A DNA stretch of 7,923 nt, from positions 1 through 7,923 of the forward strand of contig JAJNPX010000053.1 of assembly GCA_021155145.1 (NCBI GenBank). Reading direction: 5' to 3'. The DNA comes from Acidisarcina sp. GTDB taxonomy: Bacteria > Acidobacteriota > Blastocatellia > Pyrinomonadales > Pyrinomonadaceae. Position numbers and translations under genes: made by a program. Shown here piece by piece: positions 1-6,709 of this stretch. The stretch's first letter is position 1. Every line of letters starts with the position of its first letter. Below the pieces are notes generated by a model. That model was not told the origin of the DNA. It was given only the letters and a program-made list of their open reading frames with translations, and did no database searches.

Positions 1-1464
1 GCCCGGTATCTCGTACGTATCACGTCCGCCAAGGCCGTCGCAGGCCGCCCAGAAATCCGTGGTCCTTGATTGGTACGCGACGTCCCGAAGCATTCCGGTG
101 ACTTTACCTTTTTTTATCTCCCAAAACGTTTGGCCGCCGAACTGAAAATTGTATCGTTGTTGATCGATCGAATAACTACCACGTCCGTTGATCAGTATGC
201 CATTCTCCACATCAGCGATGAGATCGTCCTGGCTGACATTCTCTTTGGCAGGCTGAAGCGAAACATTGGGCATACGAGGGAATGGCACGCTGCCCCAGCT
301 ATCGGCGTGCAGGCATCCATAAGACCTCTCCTTTCCGATCAGCTTCGCGGTATCGCGCGTCGTCTGCCAATCGACGAACACGCCATCTTTAACAAGGTGC
401 CATTCCTGTCCCGGAACTCCCTCGTCGTCCCAACCCACGCTTGCCAGGCCAAGCTTTTGATTTCGGTCAGCCACAAAGTTCACGATCTTGGATCCAAACT
501 GAAGCTTTCCAGTCTTTTCCGACGTTAGAAAGCTGGTTCCCGCATAATTAGCTTCCCAGAGGAGCGCTCTATCAAGCTCCGTCGGGTGGCCGACCGATTC
601 GTGAATGGTAAGGAATAGATGGGAAGGATGCAGGACCAGATCATATTTGCCGGGCTTTACCGACGGGGCGTTTAATTTCATTACGGCGTTCTCGGCCGCG
701 GACCGCGCTTCCGAGACCCAATCGTGCTTTGTCATATACTCAAAGCCGATCGCTTGGCCTTCGCGCAACGAATTGACTGACTGAAAGTCTCCCGTCGAAC
801 GATTGACAGCGGTCGCCGAAAAACTGGGGTTGCCGCGGATCAAATACTGCTCGATCCGAGAACCATCCGAGGTGGCGAGGTATTTCTGTTCGTTCACCCA
901 TGCCATCGACGAATTGGCAAAGCTTATCCCCTTCACTCCGAGGGCAGCCTCGTTTATCTTAAGGAGCACCGAGATCTTCTCATCAGGCTGAATGTCAAAT
1001 GGGTCGACCTCGATCGGCGTGCTCCATTTTCCGATCACTTTTGGAGTCGCTACCAATTCGATCTTCTTGCGTTGATACGGGGCGTTCGCCTTAGCCGTCT
1101 CAACTGCCTCTTTTGTGACTCTTTGTACCTCTTCGGCAGTCACGACCGGACTGGCGGAGAATCCCCATGTGCCATTTACCAGCACCCGGACACCAAAACC
1201 AAAATTCTCCCCGCTCGACACGTTCAGGACTTGTCTTTCACGTGTATTTATCGCCTCAAGACGATATCGATTTATTCTGATGTCAGCATACGAGGCCCCT
1301 AGCCGTTTAGCCGTTGAAAGGGCGGCATCTGCCAAGCCGTCCCGATCTACGTCGAGGAAAGACCCACTGCTGCCGCGGGCATCAAATACCCAACTCGGGA
1401 GTATCGCCGCCGAACCTAGTGCGAGGCCAGCATTCCTTATGAAATCACGTCGAGAAAATGCCAT
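1..1464 (-). CDS. Tat-exported TldD/PmbA-family metallopeptidase (C-terminus cut by window edge)
   Basis: Read on the minus strand from ATG at 1464, 488 codons stay open to base 1 with no stop, so the gene continues past the left edge. The N-terminus is MAFSRRDFIRNAG followed by a hydrophobic stretch, a twin-arginine (Tat) signal (R5, R6). Residues about 45-180 resemble the TldD N-terminal domain. Residues 288-293 read HESVGH, the HExxxH zinc motif of TldD; in E. coli TldD a cysteine near the C-terminus is the third ligand, and its equivalent would lie just outside the window. TldD works with the non-catalytic PmbA/TldE to degrade unfolded peptides and process small modified peptides in the E. 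coli cytoplasm; the Tat signal here implies export of a folded metalloenzyme. The start is supported by an AGGTGA ribosome site. A PmbA/TldE-like partner may follow beyond base 1, but cannot be seen. Family call is firm; substrate unknown. Confidence 0.92.
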   Translation of the reverse strand, partial: MAFSRRDFIRNAGLALGSAAILPSWVFDARGSSGSFLDVDRDGLADAALSTAKRLGASYADIRINRYRLEAINTRERQVLNVSSGENFGFGVRVLVNGTWGFSASPVVTAEEVQRVTKEAVETAKANAPYQRKKIELVATPKVIGKWSTPIEVDPFDIQPDEKISVLLKINEAALGVKGISFANSSMAWVNEQKYLATSDGSRIEQYLIRGNPSFSATAVNRSTGDFQSVNSLREGQAIGFEYMTKHDWVSEARSAAENAVMKLNAPSVKPGKYDLVLHPSHLFLTIHESVGHPTELDRALLWEANYAGTSFLTSEKTGKLQFGSKIVNFVADRNQKLGLASVGWDDEGVPGQEWHLVKDGVFVDWQTTRDTAKLIGKERSYGCLHADSWGSVPFPRMPNVSLQPAKENVSQDDLIADVENGILINGRGSYSIDQQRYNFQFGGQTFWEIKKGKVTGMLRDVAYQSRTTDFWAACDGLGGRDTYEIPG

Positions 1465-1468
1465 CTAT

Positions 1469-1474
1469 TCACCT
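1469..1474 (-). promoter_or_regulatory. Ribosome binding site of the TldD-like gene
   Basis: On the minus strand AGGTGA lies four bases before the ATG at 1464. It fixes the start that includes the twin-arginine signal. It is the clearest Shine-Dalgarno sequence in the window. Confidence 0.6.
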
Positions 1475-1513
1475 GAAAATGATTTGTGATCCTGAAAACG
1501 GAAACGAGCCTCA

Positions 1514-1542
1514 AGTTTATTTCGAACATCCGACCGTGTCAA
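1514..1542 (-). promoter_or_regulatory. Predicted sigma-70 promoter of the TldD-like gene
   Basis: The minus strand shows a perfect -35 box TTGACA (1542 to 1537), a 17-base spacer and TAAACT (1519 to 1514), which matches four of six bases of the -10 consensus. Transcription would start near 1507 and leave a leader of about 43 bases containing the ribosome site. This is a prediction from consensus only. Confidence 0.45.
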
Positions 1543-1584
1543 TTCGCTTCCCAAGATCATAATATGAAAATCTTTGAGCGTCCT

Positions 1585-1611
1585 GACCCACCCTCTTTGG
1601 GTCTTAACCCA
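1585..1611. repeat. Nested inverted repeats upstream of the NTF2-like gene
   Basis: GACCCA (1585-1590) and TGGGTC (1598-1603) form a perfect 6-base inverted repeat with a 7-base loop. TGGGT (1598-1602) also pairs with ACCCA (1607-1611) across four bases, so the middle arm can pair with either side. The second palindrome covers the predicted -35 box of the plus-strand gene. It may be an operator. If transcribed from further upstream it could form alternative hairpins. Confidence 0.4.
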
Positions 1612-1632
1612 TCACCCCGGATGTTGTAAAAT
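1604..1632 (+). promoter_or_regulatory. Predicted promoter of the NTF2-like gene, possibly leaderless
   Basis: TTAACC (1604-1609, four of six -35 bases), a 17-base spacer and TAAAAT (1627-1632, five of six -10 bases). With the usual 6-8 bases from -10 to start, transcription would begin at about 1639-1640, on or beside the ATG at 1640. No Shine-Dalgarno sequence precedes that ATG, which fits a leaderless mRNA. A CATAAT at 1558-1563 is a weaker alternative -10 further upstream. Confidence 0.4.
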
Positions 1633-1639
1633 CAATCAA

Positions 1640-2527
1640 ATGAAGTATTTCCTCACGGTACTTGCGATACTTTTCGTTGAAATGTCCGCATTCGGACAAT
1701 CCGACCTTCAATCGATGGTCGATGCGGATCGGTCACTTGCGTCACGCGCGATTGAAACCGGGACGCGGTCTGCATATTTAGAGTACCTCGCGGATGACGG
1801 CGTGATCTTTCGCCCTGATGCCGTCAACGGAAAGGAATACTGGAGCCTTCATCCCTCCGAACCCGCCGAAATACTGAACCGTAAGATGGAATTCGCCGAT
1901 ATTTCAGCAAGCGGGTTACTTGGCTATACAACCGGAGTCTGGGAAACAGAACCGAGGGTCCCGACGGGCCCGCCAAGACGGGTTGGACAGTACGTCACGG
2001 TTTGGTCAAAGAAGCCTGACGGACGCTTTCTAGCGATAATCGATATATTGACCGAGTATGATGAGGCGGCGGCACCAGTGGGGAATCCTGCTCTTGTGAC
2101 GACTCTGCCCCGCGACATAAACAAGAGACGGTGGTCGGCCGCGGATCCGTCGATGAATTTCCTGAAAATGGGGATGACCAAGGGAGGCCTTGGAAAAGCC
2201 TTCGACGAGTTTGCCGCCGAGGACATTCGTTTGATCATCGAAGAGAACCCGCCGATCTTTGGCAAGAAGAATGCGGTAAAGGCCATGAAGAAATATTTAT
2301 CTGTGGCGTTTCCACGAAAGGTTTCCTTGCTCGAATCATCGGACCTGGCCTACGCCTGGAATCCATGCGAATATGCGAACAGCGAAGAGGGGATGGAGCG
2401 AGGGAACTGTCTTAATATCTGGAAGCTCAGAAAGAAGCGATGGTACATAACTCTGGGAGTTTTTGCTCGGGTCCCCAATGTTGTAAGGCCCAAACTAAAA
2501 ATGAGCCCCACAAACCGCCCGAACTAG
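1640..2527 (+). CDS. Secreted protein with two NTF2-like (DUF4440-type) domains
   Basis: The frame is open from a TTG at 1574, but I choose ATG 1640 (295 residues) because it begins a clean signal peptide: MKYFLTVLAILF followed by a likely cleavage site near residue 19 (SAFGQ). After it, residues about 22-140 look like a DUF4440/SnoaL-type NTF2 fold: an early helical part (LASRAIETG), the YLADDGVIFRPD stretch, and the strand pair GYTTGVWE (95-102) and GQYVTVWSKKPDGRFLAIID. Residues about 168-278 repeat the pattern: AFDEFAAEDIRLI, then WKLRKKRWYITLGV near the end. NTF2-like folds form a cone that can be an enzyme or a binding pocket, so the substrate cannot be inferred. The gene is divergent from the TldD-like gene and convergent with the LVIVD gene. 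Signal peptide and first domain are well supported; the second domain is from visual similarity. No catalytic residue can be named. Confidence 0.8.
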   Translation: MKYFLTVLAILFVEMSAFGQSDLQSMVDADRSLASRAIETGTRSAYLEYLADDGVIFRPDAVNGKEYWSLHPSEPAEILNRKMEFADISASGLLGYTTGVWETEPRVPTGPPRRVGQYVTVWSKKPDGRFLAIIDILTEYDEAAAPVGNPALVTTLPRDINKRRWSAADPSMNFLKMGMTKGGLGKAFDEFAAEDIRLIIEENPPIFGKKNAVKAMKKYLSVAFPRKVSLLESSDLAYAWNPCEYANSEEGMERGNCLNIWKLRKKRWYITLGVFARVPNVVRPKLKMSPTNRPN

Positions 2528-2544
2528 GATCAATGCTGCAGAAT

Positions 2545-2573
2545 AAAAAAGCGGCTCGCCATCCGAACCGCTT
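2545..2573 (-). terminator. Intrinsic terminator of the DUF305-LVIVD operon
   Basis: On the minus strand AAGCGGTTCG and CGAGCCGCTT form a 10-base stem with one G-U pair and a 5-base loop (2549-2573), directly followed by a run of T (seen as A at 2545-2550). It lies 28 bases after the stop of the LVIVD gene. The plus strand lacks a matching T run, so it is mainly a minus-strand terminator. The hairpin may still shield the end of the convergent plus-strand gene. Confidence 0.85.
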
Positions 2574-2600
2574 CAGTCGTTGAGCCAAGCTCTTCATCAT

Positions 2601-4526
2601 TTAAACTTCTGGCTGATTCAAGATCTCGATCAGCGCTCTAAGTCTTGCTGAGTCATTCTCGTTCTTAATAGATCCCGAATCCTTTTCCAACGAGGCTGCT
2701 GCCGACTTGAGTTTCTGAACATCTTTCTTGCTGAGCTTGGAGGCTTCAGCCTTCTTGACAGCACCGCGAAGCTTGGAAATCTTCCCCTGAGAAAGAGCCT
2801 TGGAACGCTCCAGCTGATCGATGTACGCCTTGGCGACAACTAGCTTGTGCGGCCATACGATCTTCTGCTGATTCTGCACGTTCAACTCGTCGACATGTAC
2901 GGTTTTCGCAGCATCGATCTCGTTTTGTGAAAGGTATTGGGTTGGTGTCAATTCAAAAATATCGAGACCTCGGGCGATCTCGGAAGAGTAAATGCGGCCA
3001 TTGTACCAGTAAGCCGACCAGGATCCGCCCATCACCAGCAGTTTCGGATCTATTGGTCCACGATCGAAGTAACCGATCTCGACCGGATGATCGGCATCTG
3101 TGAAATCCATGATCGAGATACCGCCTTGGTACCAGGCTTGTACCTTCAGGTCGCGGCCGGGAACGGGGATCAGCGAACCATTGTGGGCGACGCAGTTCTC
3201 GAACTCAGACTGGGCAGCCGGCAGTTTGTAGTAACTTGCAAACTTGAGGTCCGTTCCGTCCAAGCGAAATATTGCGTTGGCTCCCCATTTATTAGGATCT
3301 TTCTCACGGCAACGCGGCCCCATACCTCCACCCCATTCGTCCGTGAAAACGACCTTTTTGCCGTCATTCGAAAACGAAGCCGAATGCCAGTATGCATAAT
3401 TCGGGTCATTCACGGCCTCGACCCGCTTTGGGTTCACGGGATCTTTAATGTCGAGGAGTATTCCGTTACCCGAACAGGCACCCGCGGCAAGACCGATCTC
3501 GGCATATACCGTGATGTCATGGCATTGGTTGGTCTCTTGCGGACGGCCATTACCTTCGTGTGACCCGCCATTGGTCAAGGCATTTATCGCACCCGTCGCG
3601 GGGTCAGAAAAAACGCGGGGTGATGAGACCACTTTTGCGTCCTGCGGTGCCGCTAACGGTACCTTGATAACTTCAATGCGAAATAAGGCAGTGTTGGGAT
3701 CCCTGTCGGGAGGTCCTCCCGAGCAACCAGCCAACTCCTCCGACGGGCGGACAAAGGAAGTGCCTGACACATAGATATAAACGTTCTCCTTGTCGTTCGG
3801 ATCGGTAACAAGAGTGTGCGTGTGGGAACCACGGCACGTTTGCACGGCTCCAACCTGTTTGGGACTCGAAATGTCACTAATATCAAATATGCGAACGCCG
3901 CGAAAACGGTCCTTGCTCGCCGCCGGCTGGCCCGGCTGTCCACTCGCATTGGCGGGGAAACCCTGTTCGCCGCAGTCTAAGCGGCCATTCGGCATCTCCA
4001 CCGACATGAACATCAGATTCTTGTAGACCGACACGTCGCCCTGTCCACCCGGGCAAAGCATGGAGGTAAGAAGCTTGGCACCGTTGGGATCGGAAATATC
4101 GTAAATATTCATCCCATAAAAGTTGCCGAGGAAAAGGTGATCACCCTGAAATGCAATGTCCGAATTAGCAAATGCGAGCCCGGCAATGGTCATTCGAGCC
4201 TCGGCCGGAACCATAGCGGGATCGGGGATTCCCAAAGAGCCAAGCGCCGCTTTAACTTTTGGGGTGTTCGGGTCGACCCCAAGCTGAAAGGCATCCGGCT
4301 TTCTAAGCAATTGAATGTGCTTGATGCCTGACGACGTCTCGCCCGCGTCGAAGAGGCCGGGTGTAAGTTTAGCCCGGGGATCGTTAATGTCGGCCCCCGT
4401 CATGCCTGCCGGCAGTGGGGCATTCTTCTCGGGCGCGGTCTGGGCCGAGACTGTGGTCATAAAAGATGCGGTCCCGAAAACGGCCGCAACGAGCAAACTG
4501 ACAGTTAACTTATTAATCCGATTCAT
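2601..4526 (-). CDS. Exported LVIVD-repeat beta-propeller protein
   Basis: The 641-residue product starts with a Sec signal peptide (basic MNRINK, hydrophobic core, cleavage expected after VSA at residue 28). The body contains repeated LVIVD-type strands, each with a G-x-hydrophobic-x-D/E-hydrophobic pattern: YGMNIYDISDP near 137, RGVRIFDISD near 209, NGILLDIKDP near 354, GGISIMDFTDADHP near 468 and RGLDIFELTP near 519. This indicates a secreted propeller, probably a binding scaffold; no enzyme activity is known to me for such proteins. The mature part has eight cysteines (158, 185, 231, 268, 335, 351, 406, 445), an even number that would allow disulfides in the periplasm. Residues about 560-641 form a Lys/Glu-rich helical tail outside the propeller. 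The ATG overlaps the stop of the DUF305 gene (ATGA), with purine-rich AGAAAAGAAA just upstream as ribosome site. Family call is strong; function unknown. Confidence 0.92.
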   Translation of the reverse strand: MNRINKLTVSLLVAAVFGTASFMTTVSAQTAPEKNAPLPAGMTGADINDPRAKLTPGLFDAGETSSGIKHIQLLRKPDAFQLGVDPNTPKVKAALGSLGIPDPAMVPAEARMTIAGLAFANSDIAFQGDHLFLGNFYGMNIYDISDPNGAKLLTSMLCPGGQGDVSVYKNLMFMSVEMPNGRLDCGEQGFPANASGQPGQPAASKDRFRGVRIFDISDISSPKQVGAVQTCRGSHTHTLVTDPNDKENVYIYVSGTSFVRPSEELAGCSGGPPDRDPNTALFRIEVIKVPLAAPQDAKVVSSPRVFSDPATGAINALTNGGSHEGNGRPQETNQCHDITVYAEIGLAAGACSGNGILLDIKDPVNPKRVEAVNDPNYAYWHSASFSNDGKKVVFTDEWGGGMGPRCREKDPNKWGANAIFRLDGTDLKFASYYKLPAAQSEFENCVAHNGSLIPVPGRDLKVQAWYQGGISIMDFTDADHPVEIGYFDRGPIDPKLLVMGGSWSAYWYNGRIYSSEIARGLDIFELTPTQYLSQNEIDAAKTVHVDELNVQNQQKIVWPHKLVVAKAYIDQLERSKALSQGKISKLRGAVKKAEASKLSKKDVQKLKSAAASLEKDSGSIKNENDSARLRALIEILNQPEV

Positions 4527-5260
4527 GGTTTCTTTTCTACGCGCATTCTAGCTAAAAGGTTCTGCATTATCTTGATCTCTCCCCGCTGTCCGCTATCAAC
4601 ATCCGAGGCGAAATTGAATAATTCCGCGTCTTGTCCGGTTCCGGGCGATTCGAAAAGTTCCTTGACCATCGTGAGGGCCCCTTCGTGATGCTGGATCATT
4701 CCCACTAGAAAGAGCCTCTCGAATTCGGCGCCGGTCGAATTCTTCAGAGCCGCCATCTGCTCGGCCGTCAACATCCCCGGCATCATCATCTGATTGGAGG
4801 CCGAGTGCATATCGTGCGAATAGCCCGTGGGCAGGGGCATTGGAATAGGCTGGCCCCTAAGTTCGAGCCATCGTGCCATGAACTTCATCTCGTCAGCTTG
4901 CGAACCGCTGATCTTCGACCCAAGTCGGCGAATATCCGGATTCTCGGTGCGCGATTCGATCAGATCCGTCATCTCCACCGCCTGTGCGTGGTGCATTATC
5001 ATCCCCTGCATGAACTCGATATCTTTCCGGGATTCCGGCGGCAAACTGGCCCGGGTAGAGGCCGGAAGCTTTTGCGTAGCTTGGCCTGGAGCACCGGGCC
5101 GCACGACCGCAGGCGGCGCCACCTCACTCGTCTGGGCTTCGACCGGCTGTGGTAAGGCGCCTATCGCGAAAGTCAATAAAACAGTCCCCAATCCAACAAA
5201 TGTCAAGGTAAATGGGGATTCGGACCTAAACCCGGCGGCAGAAGAATTTGCAAAAGTCAT
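4523..5260 (-). CDS. Exported DUF305 protein (ferritin-like helical, putative metal binder)
   Basis: The 245-residue protein has an N-terminal hydrophobic segment (about 17-37, ending QPVEAQ) that is a signal peptide or anchor, then a Pro/Ala-rich linker (about 44-75). The DUF305 domain follows, with its two hallmark helices: FMQGMIMHHAQAVEM (83-97, H90 H91) and FLVGMIQHHEGALTM (184-198, H191 H192 E193). Each is followed by a helix with an acidic-Met pattern: QADEMKFM (121-128) and QRGEIKIMQ (225-233). A loop between the halves is rich in Met and His (H149, M151, H152, M158-160, M163). DUF305 members are ferritin-like four-helix proteins; the cyanobacterial CopM, of this family, binds copper. 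Metal binding here is therefore likely, copper specificity is inference. It is the first gene of an operon with the LVIVD gene. Only a weak GAAGAC ribosome site precedes ATG 5260, but no better start is seen. Confidence 0.93.
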   Translation of the reverse strand: MTFANSSAAGFRSESPFTLTFVGLGTVLLTFAIGALPQPVEAQTSEVAPPAVVRPGAPGQATQKLPASTRASLPPESRKDIEFMQGMIMHHAQAVEMTDLIESRTENPDIRRLGSKISGSQADEMKFMARWLELRGQPIPMPLPTGYSHDMHSASNQMMMPGMLTAEQMAALKNSTGAEFERLFLVGMIQHHEGALTMVKELFESPGTGQDAELFNFASDVDSGQRGEIKIMQNLLARMRVEKKP

Positions 5261-5464
5261 GGCTTGTCTTCGATCAAGAAAAATTTATCACAAAGCTGCG
5301 CGAATCGAGAAATCAATGCGATTTCCGTATCTCGTTTACGGTTACTATATGATTCTTTCGACCGCTAAGAGGTTGAACGCAATAATTGTTCACGAAGGGA
5401 GAACTCGAACGAAACCGAACTGCTTCAGACCGGCGCGGTTCGAATGCACAGATTTGTATTCGCT

Positions 5465-5498
5465 GGGGGTCGGAACATCGACTGCCCCTTGATCGGGG
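5465..5498. repeat. Competing GC-rich hairpins upstream of the kinase gene
   Basis: GGGGGTCG (5465-5472) pairs with CGAC (5479-5482) and, across a two-base bulge, with CCCC (5485-5488). The same CCCC can instead pair with GGGG at 5495-5498 around TTGATC. The structures exclude each other. No T run follows on the plus strand, so neither looks like an ordinary terminator. If the kinase promoter is at 5558, they lie outside its mRNA. Confidence 0.35.
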
Positions 5499-5557
5499 AA
5501 ACCATGATTTGAACGCTTATTCGTTTGCCTCAACTTCGATTCGATAGACACACGAAA

Positions 5558-5563
5558 TATAAT
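5558..5563 (+). promoter_or_regulatory. Perfect -10 box directly before the kinase start
   Basis: TATAAT matches the sigma-70 -10 consensus exactly. The -35 is weak (TTCGAT at 5535-5540 with 17-base spacing, sharing only the first two bases). Transcription would start near 5570, three bases before the GTG at 5573. This favours that GTG over the upstream TTG at 5525, which would fall outside the transcript. Confidence 0.4.
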
Positions 5564-5572
5564 TGTGCCCGC

Positions 5573-6709
5573 GTGAAACCTCGAGACCTTCAAAATTACC
5601 GAAACACCGGCATGATCGCGGCATTTCTCGGGGTCGGGTTTGTCACTCTCGCGTTGCTTCCTCTCCGGAGCACTGTTAACGCGACGACGGTGGGGTTTCT
5701 TCAGCTGGCAGTTGTCGTGTTCGTCGCAAGATACTTCGAGTGGCGGGCCGCTCTGACGGCTTCAATTCTCGCGGCGTTCTCGTTCAATTTCTTCTTCCTT
5801 CCGCCTTACCACGTGTTGACGATCGACGATCCACAAAACTGGGTCGCGCTTTTCGTTTTTCTGATCCTCGCGATCACGGTCGGCCGCCTTGCATCAACGT
5901 CTAACCAGCGACGCGCGGAAGCGGAAAGACTCTATCGGGAATTGGAAGAAGCTTTCGAGAAGGCGAGCGAATCCGAAGCCATAAAGCGGAGTGAAAAGCT
6001 GAAATCCGCGTTGCTCGATGCGGTGACGCACGATCTGCGGACGCCTCTCACAACGATCAAGGCAGCGGCGACGATGTTGCGGCAAGCGTACCGGAATGAG
6101 TCCATCCATGAAACGCTCGATCCCGAGGGCCATGAGGAACTTCTCGAGGCGATAACGGAAGAAACGGACAAGCTTAACGCATTCATCGATGCGATGGTCG
6201 GCCTGGCCCGAGTGCAAGCGGGTGAAGCCGCCGTTCAGAAAGCGCCTGTTTCCGTCGATGAGATAGTCTCAAAGGCGGCCAATCGAGCGAAGTCTGCCCT
6301 CGCATCGCACGTGCTATTCAGGCGGATCGACCCGGACCTGCCGCTTGTATCGGTAGATCCGCGAGCGATCGTCGAGGTGTTATACAATCTGTTAGATAAT
6401 GCGGCAAAATACTCTCCGGCCAAGACAACGATAACGGTGTCTGCGGACATTTCCGGCGGCAACATCAGGTTCTCCGTCGAAGACCAAGGAGATGGGATCC
6501 CAGAATCGGAACGGGTTACGGTTTTTGAAAAGTTCCATCGGGTGCACCGAACACCTGGCGGGCTTGGCCTGGGGCTTTCGATCGCTCAAGGGATCGTTGA
6601 AGCTCATAGAGGCCGGATCTGGATAGAATCAGGCTCGAAGGGTGCCCGATTTGTTTTTGATATACCGATTACGACTAATGGAAACACGAACGAGGATCCT
6701 GGTCGTTGA
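5573..6709 (+). CDS. Sensor histidine kinase, short KdpD-like type (DUF4118, HisKA, HATPase)
   Basis: From GTG 5573 the product has 378 residues; the frame is open from TTG 5525 and ATG 5612 is a further option. Four hydrophobic segments at about 14-31, 40-55, 59-78 and 90-107 form the DUF4118 membrane unit of KdpD, with the typical NFFFLPP and DPQNWVALF words. A coiled linker (about 112-146) leads to the H box LLDAVTHDLRTPLTT, phosphoacceptor H153. The ATPase domain has the N box (LYNLLDNAAKYSP, N276), G1 (DQGDGIP, about 304-310) and G2 (GGLGLGLS, about 329-336). It autophosphorylates and passes phosphate to the regulator encoded next. E. coli KdpD has about 890 residues with large N-terminal KdpD and UspA domains; these are absent, so the signal may not be the same. 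No Shine-Dalgarno sequence precedes any candidate start. Its end overlaps the regulator gene by 32 bases. Confidence 0.93.
   Translation: MKPRDLQNYRNTGMIAAFLGVGFVTLALLPLRSTVNATTVGFLQLAVVVFVARYFEWRAALTASILAAFSFNFFFLPPYHVLTIDDPQNWVALFVFLILAITVGRLASTSNQRRAEAERLYRELEEAFEKASESEAIKRSEKLKSALLDAVTHDLRTPLTTIKAAATMLRQAYRNESIHETLDPEGHEELLEAITEETDKLNAFIDAMVGLARVQAGEAAVQKAPVSVDEIVSKAANRAKSALASHVLFRRIDPDLPLVSVDPRAIVEVLYNLLDNAAKYSPAKTTITVSADISGGNIRFSVEDQGDGIPESERVTVFEKFHRVHRTPGGLGLGLSIAQGIVEAHRGRIWIESGSKGARFVFDIPITTNGNTNEDPGR

Larger units (their letters stand above)
5261..5572. other. Divergent intergenic region between the DUF305 operon and the kinase gene
   Basis: I find no convincing protein or RNA gene in these 312 bases. 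On the minus strand, towards DUF305, there are only weak promoter-like words: TATAGT (5349 to 5344), which lacks a good -35 box, and a TGTGATAAA extended -10-like word near 5284-5292 about 30 bases before the ATG. Towards the kinase there is a perfect TATAAT at 5558-5563. GC-rich hairpins lie at 5465-5498, and TCGAT is repeated in tandem at 5536-5545. The length and position suit shared regulation of both sides. Confidence 0.6.

Noticed and set aside
70..528. A 152-codon plus-strand frame near the left edge
   Set aside because: It lies antisense within the intact TldD-like gene, which runs without a stop from 1464 to base 1.
1574..1639. Upstream TTG start extending the NTF2-like protein by 22 residues
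   Set aside because: The extension places polar residues before a clean signal peptide and would start upstream of the predicted promoter. ATG 1640 is preferred.
2601..5260. The DUF305-LVIVD operon as a defence or mobile system
   Set aside because: Both proteins are exported, there are no nuclease, recombinase or toxin motifs, and no flanking repeats or integration signs are visible.
5395..5460. tRNA-like words (GGTTCGAATGC on plus, GTTCGAGTTC on minus)
   Set aside because: The bases around them do not form a paired T stem, and no acceptor stem or anticodon arm could be built on either strand.
4827..5492. A 221-codon plus-strand frame opposite the DUF305 gene
   Set aside because: It is the antisense shadow of the DUF305 coding sequence, whose motifs are unmistakable; the frame has no domain of its own.
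5390..5593. A 67-codon minus-strand frame in the divergent intergenic region
   Set aside because: It overlaps the kinase start antisense, has no ribosome site, and shows no recognisable domain or signal peptide. A small gene cannot be fully excluded, but nothing supports it.
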